This document shows, piece by piece, positions 1-11,141 of a DNA stretch of 64,000 bases (positions within the stretch are counted from its first letter, which is position 1; every line of letters begins with the position of its first letter). The notes below the pieces were generated by a model, which did not search any database, was not told where the DNA came from, and saw nothing but the letters and a program-made list of their open reading frames with translations. This DNA is from Microlunatus phosphovorus NM-1 (lineage in GTDB: Bacteria > Actinomycetota > Actinomycetes > Propionibacteriales > Propionibacteriaceae). The DNA lies in assembly GCF_000270245.1 (NCBI RefSeq), contig NC_015635.1, forward strand, positions 5,332,001 through 5,396,000, given 5' to 3'. A program made the translations under genes and the position numbers.

Positions 1-1
1 C

Positions 2-3000
2 AACACCGCGACCGTCGACGGCACCAACACCGACCCGGCAACCGACGACTTCACCGTCGTCCCCAGCGTGCCGACAGACCTCGAGGCCAGCACGGACAAA
101 TCCTTCGATCCCGACTCCGCAGTCGCCGATCCCGGCACCGAGACCACGCTCACGCTGACCGGCGGCAATGCGTCCAACATCGCTGTGGACGAGATCGTGC
201 TCACCGATCCCAGCGGTGACCCGCCGGGCGCTTTCGCCTATCTCGGACTCACCAGCGACACCCTCGAGGTGTCCTTGCCCGAGGGCGCCGAGCAAGTTCA
301 GGTCGACTGCTGGGTGGACGACGGCTGGGTGGACGGTTCACCGAACGCGCCACCAGCCACCCTGCCTGATGGCGTCGATCCAGCGGACTGCGCGGGACTG
401 CGGGTCCACTTCATCTCGACCGACGGCCAGGGCATCCCGCCTGGCGAGAGCGGCACCATCACCGTCGGGCTGGAACAGCGTGACAATATCGGCGATGCCG
501 GCGAGGGCCCGATCAGCAACGAGGTCGCCACCACCGTCACCCTCGATGACGAGACCTCTGACCCGGCCACCGCATCCGACGACTACGTCATCACCTCGGC
601 CGAGCTGCCACTCGATGCCTCGAAGGTCTTCCAGCCCGATGTCATCGCCGCCGGTGGCCAGAGCACCGTCACTCTCGGCGCGACCAACAGCAGCGACCGT
701 ACGCTCACCAGCCTCTCGATCACCGAACCCGGCGGCGATCCCGACCTGTTCGAGAACGGCCTCACTTTCAGCGGCTGGACGGACGACGTGCAGTGGCCGA
801 GCGGGGCGACCGGAGCGAGCGTCACCTACACCTACGACGACGGCAGCAGCGAGACACTCACCGCCGATTCACCCGACACCCTGCCCGATCCGCCGGATGG
901 CAAGGTGGTCACCGGCTTCACGGTCGAGTTCACCGGACCGATCGTTCCCGGCGCCGAGGCGAGCATCCCCTTCACGGTGACCGCCGACGAGACCCAGGCT
1001 GAGGCAGAGATCCAGCACCCGAACTCCATCAGCGCCGAGTCCAGCGCCCCCGGCGGCTATCACGGCGAGGCCGAAGCCGACGACACCCTCACCACCATCG
1101 AGCAGCGGCTCGCCGTCGAGGTGGACAAGGAAATCAGCCCCGACGAGATCTTTGCGATCCCCGGCCAGGAAGCCGTCGTCCAGCTGACCGGCAAGGTGTC
1201 CGACTTCCCCGAGTCGACGACCGACGCCCATCAGATCATCGTCCAGGACCCCGCCGATCTGACCAATGACGGCTGGTACGACGCGTTCGCCCCGCAGACC
1301 ATTGCCGAGACCCCGATCCCCGCCGACGCAACCTTGACCGTGCAGTACTACAACGGGACCGAGTGGGTGGACGTGCCCGGCATGGTGGACCTCGAGGGCC
1401 CGCAGATCTTCACCGGCGAACTGCCGCCCGAGGTCCAGGAGAACGCGCAGGGCATCCGGTTCGTCTACGAGTCCGAGGAGGGTTTCCCGCCAGGCACCAC
1501 GGTCAATCCCAATATCAATTTCGAGCTCAAGCCCGAGATGGCGGGCCAGGAGCTGAGCGTCGAGAATTGTGCCAGCTCGGCGCTAGCACGCCCGCACCCG
1601 GGGTCGACGATGCCAGCGCCGCCCAGGAGTCCCCCGACTGCCCGGTCATCGAGCTGATCGACCCCGACCCCGGCAACGCCGACTTCATCGAGAAGGACTG
1701 GGACAGTCCGAAGCTGGTCGGCGAGCGCTCACAGAACGAGCACGGCGCATCATTGCGCTGGTCCACCAGCGGCGCGACCGGCATCGACCAGATGCGCATC
1801 TACGACGTGCCGGATCCGACCCCACTGCCGGGCAGCGTGTACGACAGCTTCGACCTGGTCCGGATCGACCCGATCACCGCCACGATGGATCCACTGCTGA
1901 CCTACGACCGGGTCGCCGGCATCCAGCTGTTCAGCCGCTCGGCGAATGACTGGGTCGCAGCTCCCAACGACCCCTGCCCAGCCGCCTGCGACGGCACCTT
2001 CCCCGGCTACACCTTGACTGCCGAGCAGCGGGCTGATGTCATCGGTTTCGCCCTGGTGTTCGAGGAGAGTCCGACCCGCGCCGACCGGATCGGCGGCAAC
2101 CCGACCGCCCCACAGGTCGGCAGCGGCGTAGCCCGTTCCTCAGGCAACAACCGCACCATCCACCCGGTGTTCCAACTCCGCGACGAGCTCCGCTCGAACG
2201 CCGACGTACCGGTCGTCGCCGACCAGGTCTACAACGTCGGCGACGACGAGGGCGAGGTCCGCAACGACGTCTCCGCCCAGCTCTGGGTCGACGGCGACCT
2301 CTACTACACCGAGCGCGACTCCGACATCATCACCATCACCCCGGTCCCGGTGACCGCCGACATCACCAAGGACTGGGACGGTGGACCGTTGGGCGTCCCG
2401 GCTCCGGGGACGGCGGTCTTCCCGGACGAGTACCCCACCGGCCGGGTCACCATCGATGCGCACAACACCACCCCGCGGAAGGTCGATCGGCTGACGATCA
2501 GGGAGCCCGCCGGCGGCACGAGCCCGTTCGACCAGTTCAATCTGCGTGCGTTCACCCAGATCACCGCACCGGCTGACATCGGCGCGACCGAGGTGGTGAT
2601 CACACTCGAGCGGCAGGGCGGCGCCACGGAGGACCTCACCCGCGATCAGGCGCTCGCCGCAACCGAGGCCGAGTTGAGCGATGTCATCGGGTTCACCATC
2701 GTCTACACCGGCCGGATCGACGCCGACGCCCATGCCCTGGTCGGCTTCGACACCCGGCTGCGACAGACCAACCGGGAGACCGACGCCGCGGTCACCGCTC
2801 CGGCGACGGTCCCCAACGTGGCCACCGTGCTGGTCGAGGATCTGATCGACTATCCGGATGTCGACCCGCAGTCCCAAGGCGACGCCGACGACGCCTCGAT
2901 CACGTTGGTCGATGCCGGCATCGATCTGGAGGTGACCAAGACCATCGATCCGGCGACCCAGACCGAGCCGGACCGTTCCCCCGTCACCGTGCGACTGACC

Positions 3001-6000
3001 GGGCAGCCGGAGGGACCGTCGAGGACGAACTGGATGGAGATCGTCGACGAGGACTACACCTTCTTCAATCAGTACGACTTCGTGGGATTCGGCTCGTTCT
3101 CCTTCACGGCACCGATCGACCGAGTGCAGGTGGACGCGTACGTCGGCGGCACCTTCGAGGCTGCCGGTGACACGGTGAGCAGAGTCGGCGGCAGCTGGGT
3201 GAACGGCGAGCCGGGATCGACCCTCGTGCTGCCGGACGGAGTGACCCCAGATGAGGTGATCGGGCTGCGCTTCACTTTCACCAAGGCCGACGGGACGATC
3301 TGGGAGAACCCCGCGACTCCCACTCAGGCGATCGAGTTCCAGGTCGAGCGGCGAGAGACCCTGCGGTCCGGCGGACCGGTGCTGAGCGACCTGACCGGGA
3401 ACGCCCCTGCTCCGGGCGAGGAGAACCCCGGCGAGGCCAGCGACACCATCCAAGGTGAGAACCGGGCGGCGGACACGATCGACGGCGAGCCGCTGACCGC
3501 GCACGACGAGGCGACCGACACCATCGTCTACCAGCACGCGAACAACGCCGTCTTGGTGACCAAGGCCCCCGACGGCGCCCACTCGCCGGGGACGAACATC
3601 CCGTACACGCTGACCTTCACCAACACCGGCGACGTGCCGATCACCAACCCGGTGATCACCGACCACATCCCCTCCGACGGCGACGGCCCGTTGCTGGTCC
3701 TTGATCCGAGCCGAGATCAACCGGGCACCGGGTACACCTACGCCCTGACCGGCGCTGCCGCACCCGACCCGGCGAACGGTCCGGCCATGCCCACCGATCC
3801 GGCCGAGATCACGGTGCGCGAGGAAGCCGACGCGATCCAGTTCACCTTCCCGGAAGGGACCGTGCTGGAGGTGGATCAGACCTACACGATCACGTTGCCG
3901 CTGCAGTTCCGGCCGGGTCTGGCCGGCGGCACCGAGGTCACCAACACCACCGGTATCACCGGTGACCGCCCCTGGGACGAGTGCGAGGCCAGCCTCGACG
4001 ACGAGTCCGGCGAGTGTCAGGCGAGCAGCACCGTCACTCCCGTCACGGCGGGCTCGCTGAGCGGTCAGAAGTCGGTCAAGGCTGCCGATGACGATGATCT
4101 CGGCGTGTTGAACACCCGCAATCTGCCCGACCCCGGCTGCGTACCCGACAGCGACGGGTTCTACCGCAATGGCTGCACCCCGATCACCAAGCCGGGCAGC
4201 GACGAGATCTGGCGGATGACCTTCACCAACACCGGCAACCTGCCGCAAGACCGCGTCTATGCGATCGACCGGCTGCCGATCCCCGGCGACACCGGCGTCA
4301 TCACCGGTGAGCGCGGCTCCCAGTGGCGACCGATCCCGAAAGCGATCCACTACGGCGGGGTGGCGAAGGGCTCGGTCAGTGAAGTGCGGATCTACTACGA
4401 CACCGACGAGGAGCTGTGCACCGACGACCTCCAACTCGGCGAGGAGTGCCCCGAAGGAGCGTGGACGCTGCTCGCCACGATCCCGAATCCGGTCGTCGGC
4501 GGCACGGTCGACCTGCCGGCGAACGCGACGGCGATCAAGATCGAGGCGGACTTCTTCGACGAAGGCCTGTTCCAACCGACCGGGACCGTCTCGGTGGACC
4601 TGATCACCACCACGCCGGCGCAGTCGCCCACGGCCGGGCCCGACACGATCGCCTGGAACAACGTGACCGTCGCGGCCCGCAACCTGGACGGCGACACCCA
4701 CACCGCAACGCCACCGACCGAAGGCAACAAGGTCGGCGTGGCACTGGCCACCGGCCCACTGAAGATCCGCAAGGAGGTCTCCGGGCCGGCAGCGCAGTAT
4801 GCCCCGGCCAGCTTCGCCCTCACCGTCGAATGCACCTCCGTCGGTGAAGATGTCGATCTGGGCGACCGGGCCCAGGTGACGATCACCGCTGACGAGACGG
4901 TGACCATCGAGGACCTGCCGTGGGGGTCGGAGTGCACGGTGTCCGAAGACACTGCCGCCGCAGGCGATCCGGAGTTCTCCGCCACCACCGTGACGGTGGT
5001 CCGGGAGGACCAGACCGTGCCGATCGTGATCGCGACCAACATCTATCCGAGCGCTTCCCTGGTGATCAGGAAGACGGTCGAGGCGTCGGCGGTCGACGCC
5101 GACGGCAATCCGCTGACGTACGGACCGTTCGTCTTCGAAGTCGAGTGCAGCTATCTGGGTCAGCCGGTGTATGCGACCGACTACGACCCCGATCGTCCGA
5201 TGACGGCGGCGTTCTCGTCCGGTGAGTCGGTCACCTTCAGCGGACTGCCGGCCGGTGCGAGTTGCACGGCCACCGAAACCGAGGACGACGGCGCGAGCTC
5301 GACGACCTCGACCGGCACCGCCGGCGATGCCGACCCGATCACCGGCACCACCGTGATCGGCCCGTTGGTGCTCGCTGCCGACGGGGAGAACGAACCGCCG
5401 ACGAACGAGGTCGCCTTCGTCAACATCTTCGACACGGGTGCACTGACGATCACCAAGGAGATCACCGGGCCCGGCGCGGAGGCGTACGGCACCGGCCCGT
5501 TCTTCGTCCAGCTCACCTGTGTCGATGCCAGGGACCGCAGGCGAGTGGTGTTCGAGGGAGAAACCCAGCTCGGTGACGGCGAGCCGCTGTCGGTGACGGT
5601 CGAGAATCTGTACGTGGACTCGATCTGCCGGGTCACCGAGACCGGCACCGGCGGAGCGACGAGCTCGACCGTGTCTCCAGCCGGGCCGTTCCGGGTCACC
5701 GCCGAGTCGGCCGAGGAGCCGGTGCAGATCAGCGTCACCAACCGGTTCGACGTCGGTTCGCTCCGGGTCGTCAAGAAGATCGTCGGCGACGAGTCGCAGG
5801 TCGGTGACGATCAGCTGTTCTGGTTCGCGCTGAGCTGCGAGCTGACGGTCGACGGCGAACCAGTGCCGATCGACCTCGGCGACGACGCCGAGTTCAACCT
5901 CTCCATCGACGGCGGGCTCAGCCAGACGTTCGCGGGGCTGCCCACCGGGGCAGTGTGCACCGTCACCGAGACCGATAACGGCGGTGCCGACAACAGCATC

Positions 6001-6219
6001 GTGCAACCCGAACAGGTGACGATCGGCAATGCCACCACCGTGGACGTACTGGCCACGAACACCTTCGATCCGCCGCCCACACCCGACACACCCAGCACGC
6101 CGAGCGATCGCAGCCCGCTGGCAGACACCGGCGGACCCAGCAGGATCATCCTGCTCGCCGGCCTCGTGCTGATACTGGTCGGCGGAGCCCTGCTGGTCGC
6201 CCGGCGCCGTCAAAGCTGA
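2..6219 (+). CDS. Giant LAxTG-anchored surface protein with DUF5979 repeats (5' truncated, frameshifted)
   Basis: The reading frame is open at the left edge of the window, so the start is missing. Frame 2 runs to about base 1590 and frame 1 takes over to the stop at 6219; the two frames join sensibly as ...ENCASSA / STPAPGVDDA..., so one base appears to be missing near 1575-1590. The protein is a chain of secreted beta-sandwich modules of the DUF11/isopeptide adhesin kind. Four DUF5979-like repeats of about 100 residues follow (roughly 4753-5040, 5050-5430, 5436-5750, 5755-6070), each opening with a 'G-L-x-I-x-K' strand. A Pro/Thr spacer leads to LADTG, a hydrophobic helix and RRRQS, which is a sortase (class E type) anchoring tail. 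Role: cell-wall-attached surface protein, possibly an adhesin; the ligand is unknown. Composition is acidic, low in Lys and rich in Thr/Asp. Confidence 0.85.
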
Positions 6220-6441
6220 ACTGGGAGGCTACCCGCGTACCTCGTTCTCGCTTCGGTCCAGAGTTTATCCATCTGGGCTGACCGGAGAATCCGCGTCGCG
6301 AATTCGTACATCTGTGGTTCATCATTCGTGCATCTATCGCTCACATTGAGGGATACGGACCGAAGGTCCCTCCCGCTGGCGGCGGGACTCCGCTACGGTC
6401 TCCACAAACATCGACCCGTCCGGTAACTCGAGAGGCCCAAG

Positions 6442-7278
6442 GTGAGCAAGAAGAAGCAAAAGCCACGCAAGATCCCCAACGACGTTTACGAGGCCGAGAT
6501 CTTCCGACTGCAGTCGGAGTTGGTGAAGCTGCAGGAGTGGGTCCGCCACACCGGTGCTCGCGTCGTGGTGATCTTCGAAGGCCGTGATGCGGCGGGCAAG
6601 GGCGGCACGATCAAGCGGGTCACCGAATACTTGAGCCCTCGCGTCGCGCGGGTCGCAGCCCTGCCGACACCGACAGAGCGTGAGAAGACTCAGTGGTATT
6701 TCCAGCGCTACATCCAGCATCTGCCCGCGGCGGGCGAAATCGTGCTGTTCGACCGTTCCTGGTACAACCGGGCCGGCGTCGAGAAGGTGATGGGCTTCTG
6801 CACGCCACAGCAGTACGCCCTCTTCATGCGGCAGGCCCCGCTGTTCGAGCAGATGCTGATCGATGAAGGCATCCTGCTTCGCAAGTACTGGTTCTCGGTG
6901 TCCGACTCCGAGCAACTCCGACGGTTCCGCTCCCGGATGAGCGACCCGGTCCGGCAGTGGAAGCTGTCGCCGATGGATCTCGAGTCGATCAACCGATGGG
7001 AGGACTACTCCCGGGCCAAGGACGAGATGATGGTGCACACCGACATCCCGGTCAGCCCCTGGTTCGTCGTCGAATCCGACATCAAGAAGCATGCCCGGCT
7101 GAACATGATCTCGCACCTGCTGTCGACCATCCCCTACACCGACGTACCGGGACAGAAGGTGCACCTGCCGAAGCGACTGCCAGCCAGCGAGAACTACCAG
7201 CGGCCGCCGCGGGAGCTCTCGCATTACGTGCCCGACCACGTCTCACAGGTCATGGGCGATCCGGAGAAGAGCTCCTGA
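6442..7278 (+). CDS. ppk2: Polyphosphate kinase 2 (PPK2 family)
   Basis: 278 residues, the normal length for single-domain PPK2. The Walker A-type loop GRDAAGKGG lies near residues 47-55 and the Walker B/lid segment FDRSWYNRAGVE follows near 110; both are family hallmarks. PPK2 enzymes transfer phosphate between polyphosphate and nucleoside mono- or diphosphates in the cytoplasm, usually in the direction of nucleotide synthesis. A basic N-terminus (SKKKQKPRK) is typical. The start is GTG with a weak purine-rich site upstream. The gene stands alone, with a strong hairpin terminator just after it. Whether it prefers ADP, GDP or AMP cannot be read with certainty. Confidence 0.95.
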   Translation: MSKKKQKPRKIPNDVYEAEIFRLQSELVKLQEWVRHTGARVVVIFEGRDAAGKGGTIKRVTEYLSPRVARVAALPTPTEREKTQWYFQRYIQHLPAAGEIVLFDRSWYNRAGVEKVMGFCTPQQYALFMRQAPLFEQMLIDEGILLRKYWFSVSDSEQLRRFRSRMSDPVRQWKLSPMDLESINRWEDYSRAKDEMMVHTDIPVSPWFVVESDIKKHARLNMISHLLSTIPYTDVPGQKVHLPKRLPASENYQRPPRELSHYVPDHVSQVMGDPEKSS

Positions 7279-7310
7279 CCTCGTGAACGCCTGAACAGAT
7301 CGACCAGCAG

Positions 7311-7339
7311 ACTCCGCGGGTGAGCATCACCCGCGGAGT
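7311..7339 (+). terminator. Rho-independent terminator after ppk2
   Basis: A perfect 13-bp stem (ACTCCGCGGGTGA / TCACCCGCGGAGT) with a 3-nt loop, followed by TTTGTGCTT, lies 33 bases after the ppk2 stop. Confidence 0.85.
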
Positions 7340-7431
7340 TTGTGCTTGTCAGGCCGATCGTCAACAGGACCCCTCGTGGTGCGACAACCCTCGGATGAGG
7401 CAGGATCAAACGGGATCCACTGAGGAGTGAG

Positions 7432-9048
7432 ATGTCAGTGTCGCGTGCTGCCTGGAAGGTTCGCCTCGCTGACGCGATCGCGCTGCTCATCGTGGTGGCA
7501 GCTCTGCTGCTCCCGGACCGGCTGACGTCCACCGATTTCGGCTCGTTCGCCGCGATACCGCTGGAGCTGATGCTCGGCGCGATGCTGCTGTTGCTGCTGC
7601 CATCGACCGTGCGACTGCCGGTGGCGACCACCCTGGCACTGCTGCTCGCCGCCCTGACCGTGCTCAAGATCATCGATGCCTGCTTCTACGCCAGCTTGTC
7701 GCGACCCTTCGACCTGGTGCTCGACTGGGGGCTGGCCGGCGGCGCATGGGCCTTGCTGACCTCGTCCCTCGGTCTGCCTGCTGCCCTCCTCATCGCGTTC
7801 GCCGCCTTGCTGGTCGTCCTCGGTGTGCCGGTGGCCCTGCTTCTCGCGGTTCGCCGGCTGACCCGGCTGCTGGATACGCACACGTCTGTCGTCGTCGCGG
7901 TCGTCGCCGCCGCGGCGCTGTGGCTCGCCTGTTGGGTCGCCGGGATCGTGATCGCCGCACCCTACCCGGTCGCCTCCCACGCCAGCACGACCAAGGTCAT
8001 CAACGAGGTCAAGCGCATCCGGGACGGCCGCCAGGAGCAACAGGCTTTCGCCACTCAGATCGCCGCCGACCAGGTCGCCGCGACGCCGGCCGACCAGCTG
8101 CTCACCGGGCTGCGGGGCAAGCGAGTGCTGTTGGTCTTCGTGGAGAGCTACGGTCGGGTGGCACTGGAGGATCCCACGATCGGCGCACAGATTCGCCCGG
8201 TGCTCGACTCCGGCACCACCGAGCTGGCGGCACACGGGATTCAGGCCCGCAGCGGCTACCTCACCTCCCCCATCGCCGGCGGCGGCAGTTGGCTGGCCCA
8301 CGCCACGTTGCTGTCCGGGCTGCGCATCGATCACCAACGGCGATATCTGACGCTGGTGGCCAGTGATCGGTTCACCTTGACCGAGGCATTCCACCGCGCG
8401 GGCTGGCACACGCTCGGGGTCATGCCTGGAGTCACCAGAGCCTGGCCGGAGGGTGCGTTCTACGACTACGACGAGATCTACGACTCCGCCGCTCTCGACT
8501 ATGCCGGGCCTGCCTTCGGCTGGTCGCGGATCCCGGACCAGTTCACCCTGGCCAGACTCGATCAGCTCACCTCGGGATCTCCACAGCGGCCGGCCATGGC
8601 CATGGTGCCGCTGATCACCAGCCACGCACCGTGGTCGGCCGTGCCGCCGATACTTCCCTGGGATGATCTCGGGGACGGCAGTGTCTACGGATCCTCCGCC
8701 GACGACACGGAGCAGCCCGAGGCGATCCTGGCCCGTGACCCCACCCGGGTACGCGCCGACTACGCACGCTCGATCAGCTATTCATTGCAGAGCCTCATCT
8801 CCTACACAGCAAAGGAATCCGGCGACGACCTGGTGGTGGTCATGCTCGGTGATCACCAACCGGCACCGGCGGTCACCGGCCCTGACGCAGGCAAGGACGT
8901 GCCGATCACCGTGATCAGCGGCGATCCGGCGGTCCTGCAACGGATCGACAGCTGGGGCTGGTCGTCCGGGCTGCGTCCGGCGCCGGACGCCCCGGTCTGG
9001 CCGATGGAGTCCTTCCGGAACCGGTTCCTCGCCGCCTACGCGCGCTAG
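7432..9048 (+). CDS. Membrane-anchored sulfatase / LtaS-like phosphotransferase-fold protein
   Basis: 538 residues. The N-terminal ~190 residues hold four to five hydrophobic helices. The rest is an extracytoplasmic alkaline-phosphatase-superfamily domain: VLLVFVESYGR is the usual first metal-binding strand, followed by a Gly/Ser-rich segment (PIAGGGSWLAHATLLSG) where the catalytic Ser/Thr would sit, and VVVMLGDHQP is the C-terminal metal-binding DH motif. Relatives include lipoteichoic acid synthases and phosphoethanolamine transferases, so a role in modifying envelope glycolipids or polymers is plausible, but the substrate is unknown. ATG start with a good GAGGAG site. It ends 13 bases before the convergent neighbour. 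Confidence 0.75.
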   Translation: MSVSRAAWKVRLADAIALLIVVAALLLPDRLTSTDFGSFAAIPLELMLGAMLLLLLPSTVRLPVATTLALLLAALTVLKIIDACFYASLSRPFDLVLDWGLAGGAWALLTSSLGLPAALLIAFAALLVVLGVPVALLLAVRRLTRLLDTHTSVVVAVVAAAALWLACWVAGIVIAAPYPVASHASTTKVINEVKRIRDGRQEQQAFATQIAADQVAATPADQLLTGLRGKRVLLVFVESYGRVALEDPTIGAQIRPVLDSGTTELAAHGIQARSGYLTSPIAGGGSWLAHATLLSGLRIDHQRRYLTLVASDRFTLTEAFHRAGWHTLGVMPGVTRAWPEGAFYDYDEIYDSAALDYAGPAFGWSRIPDQFTLARLDQLTSGSPQRPAMAMVPLITSHAPWSAVPPILPWDDLGDGSVYGSSADDTEQPEAILARDPTRVRADYARSISYSLQSLISYTAKESGDDLVVVMLGDHQPAPAVTGPDAGKDVPITVISGDPAVLQRIDSWGWSSGLRPAPDAPVWPMESFRNRFLAAYAR

Positions 9049-9061
9049 GGCTGTGCTGTCG

Positions 9062-11020
9062 TCACTCGCGACGGGCCAGCAACCCGCCGACATAGCCGAG
9101 CACCGCACCCACCACGATCAGGATCGTCCCCGAGCCAGGTGTGGCGCTCAGACCGACCACTCCGATCGTGACCAGCAGCGCCACCGTCAGCAGCACTGCG
9201 ATCACGGCGCTGAAGCGGGTCAACCGGCCAGAGCTGCCGGTGAGACCGAACGCCATCAATCCGGTCAGCACCAGGAGCACGATGCCGAGGTTGACCAGCT
9301 GACCCAACACACCGAGGTCGACGGGCGCGTCGATCAGGTCAACCACCGTGGCGGCACTGACACCGAACGAGGTCGGGTTGCCGACTGCGCGCAACGGCAG
9401 CATCGCACCCATCACCACCGCCACCGCGCCGGCCAGGGTGAGCAGCACCCGCGCCCAGGGTCGCCGATCAGCGGCGGTCTGGATGATCGTGCCCTCAGCC
9501 GACACCGAGCTCTGCCCATCCGTCACGAAGACCGTCACCGGGCGGCTGACCTCACGACCGGCAGGCGGTCGAGGCGCCGACATGGTGACCCGACTGGTCA
9601 GCAGCTGACCCGGACCCACGATCAGCTCGGTCGGCGAGAAGCCGAAGGAGACGGAGTTCTCGGGGTCATCGCCCTGCAGCCAGACCCGAGCGGCCCTGGC
9701 GCCACGGCGATTGTCCACCACGACCGACGCCGCGCCCCTTCGACCGGAGCCCAGTCGGAGCACGCTCGGATCGAGCCCGACCACCAGCGTGGTCATCGGC
9801 GAAGCGCTCGCGCTGTGCACCATCGACACCTGGGTACGCGCGACCCGGCGGCCGTCCGAGGCGGTCAGCGTCACGATCCGAGTGGTCTCGGTCCCTGGTT
9901 CGGGGGCGGGTCCGACCAACTGCAGCTCGACATTGGTGGTGCCACCGGCCGGCACGTGGACATCGGCGGATCTCCAGTACACCTGGACCACGCCCTCGGG
10001 GTCCGTGGCCGCCAGCCGTACGGTGGTCGCGTGCCGTCCGGCACGATTGTCGAGGGTCAGCCAGACCTGGGCGGCGACGTCGTCACGCACGCGTACCAGG
10101 GCCGGTGCCACGACCAGCTCGACGGCCGGATCCTCGATCACCACAGACGTCGACTGCACCAGCGTCGCCGTCGTATTCACCCGGCGGGCGCCCTCAGTCG
10201 CGGACACAGTGAGGGTACGTGACAGCTCCGTGCCCGGCTCGGGCCGACGAGATGTCGTCACCGCGCGAACTCGAACCGACTCCCCGGGGCTCACGACGAC
10301 CACCTCAGGGTCGAAATGGAAGCTCACGGCGAGTTCGGGATCGCTACCGGACAGCCGGATCCGTGCGGCTCGGTTGGAGCCGCCGTTGTCCACCACGACG
10401 ACGAACCGGCCGGTCTCCACGTCGCGGATCCGCACCACGCTCGGCTCGGTCCGCAGCTGCACCGGGGCTTCCACCACCGGCACCAGCACGGTGACGCTGA
10501 CGGTCTCCTGCGCCGTCGGCTGGGCCAGGGAGCGAACGGACAGCCGTACGACACCCGACCCCGCCGGCACCAATGCCTCGGACTCGATCCGGAAGGAGAG
10601 GACGAGCCGATCCTCGCTGCCGGGCAGCAGCCGCACCGTCGACGACTCAACCCGGAGCCACCCCGGGGCCCCGCTGACGTCCACCTCATAGCCGTCGACG
10701 ATGCTGGATCGGTTGACGATCACCAGACCGAGCTGGACCGGCTCACCGGAGACCGGCACGGTGAGGCTGTCCTGCTCGGCCCGGACCGCCAGCACCGGCT
10801 TTCGCTCGCTGGGGTGCTCGTCGAAGGAGATCCGCTGGATCACCCGGGTCTCGACGCTCGCCTCGTCGGGCGGTACGGCACGCGGGCCGGCGGTCGAGTC
10901 CGGCTTCGGGATCATGGAGGTCCGGTCCCAGCCGAGAAAGGCACCACACCCCTGGTTCTGGCAGAAGGTCGCGTCGGCAGGATTCGAGTCCCCGCACGCC
11001 TCGCACACGATGGAGTGCAT
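9062..11020 (-). CDS. Zinc-ribbon protein with beta-sandwich repeats and C-terminal membrane domain
   Basis: Unrecognised architecture of 652 residues. The N-terminus has a CxxC...C-x4-C zinc ribbon (CEACG...FCQNQGCGAF) in the first 30 residues. A variable beta domain and three related ~105-residue immunoglobulin-like repeats follow, with recurring 'VxLDNRxGxxAxxVxLxxxDPE' and 'EPGTExxRxxTVxxxDG' segments. The last ~130 residues form four hydrophobic helices. It is probably a membrane protein whose repeats face one side and whose zinc ribbon is cytoplasmic; there is no evidence for an enzymatic function. I chose ATG 11020 because AGGAGG precedes it and the ribbon starts at once; GTG 11053 is an alternative. 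Convergent with the sulfatase-like gene. Confidence 0.6.
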   Translation of the reverse strand: MHSIVCEACGDSNPADATFCQNQGCGAFLGWDRTSMIPKPDSTAGPRAVPPDEASVETRVIQRISFDEHPSERKPVLAVRAEQDSLTVPVSGEPVQLGLVIVNRSSIVDGYEVDVSGAPGWLRVESSTVRLLPGSEDRLVLSFRIESEALVPAGSGVVRLSVRSLAQPTAQETVSVTVLVPVVEAPVQLRTEPSVVRIRDVETGRFVVVVDNGGSNRAARIRLSGSDPELAVSFHFDPEVVVVSPGESVRVRAVTTSRRPEPGTELSRTLTVSATEGARRVNTTATLVQSTSVVIEDPAVELVVAPALVRVRDDVAAQVWLTLDNRAGRHATTVRLAATDPEGVVQVYWRSADVHVPAGGTTNVELQLVGPAPEPGTETTRIVTLTASDGRRVARTQVSMVHSASASPMTTLVVGLDPSVLRLGSGRRGAASVVVDNRRGARAARVWLQGDDPENSVSFGFSPTELIVGPGQLLTSRVTMSAPRPPAGREVSRPVTVFVTDGQSSVSAEGTIIQTAADRRPWARVLLTLAGAVAVVMGAMLPLRAVGNPTSFGVSAATVVDLIDAPVDLGVLGQLVNLGIVLLVLTGLMAFGLTGSSGRLTRFSAVIAVLLTVALLVTIGVVGLSATPGSGTILIVVGAVLGYVGGLLARRE

Positions 11021-11141
11021 GGTCGACCGACCTCCTCCGGCAATGCTGCTCACGGCAACGCTCCCTCATCAGACGTTACTCGTCAGAGGATGAGCCGAGG
11101 GATACAGATACCTCTTTTACCTCTTTGCGCGGAGGCGAGGA

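Noticed and set aside
1560..1600. Programmed -1 frameshifting in the surface protein
   Set aside because: No slippery heptamer or downstream pseudoknot was seen; a missing base is simpler.
2140..6213. A 1357-codon open frame on the minus strand opposite the surface protein
   Set aside because: It is the antisense shadow of a GC-rich gene; its translation is Arg/Gly/Asp-rich with no domain, while the plus strand has clear repeats and an anchor motif.
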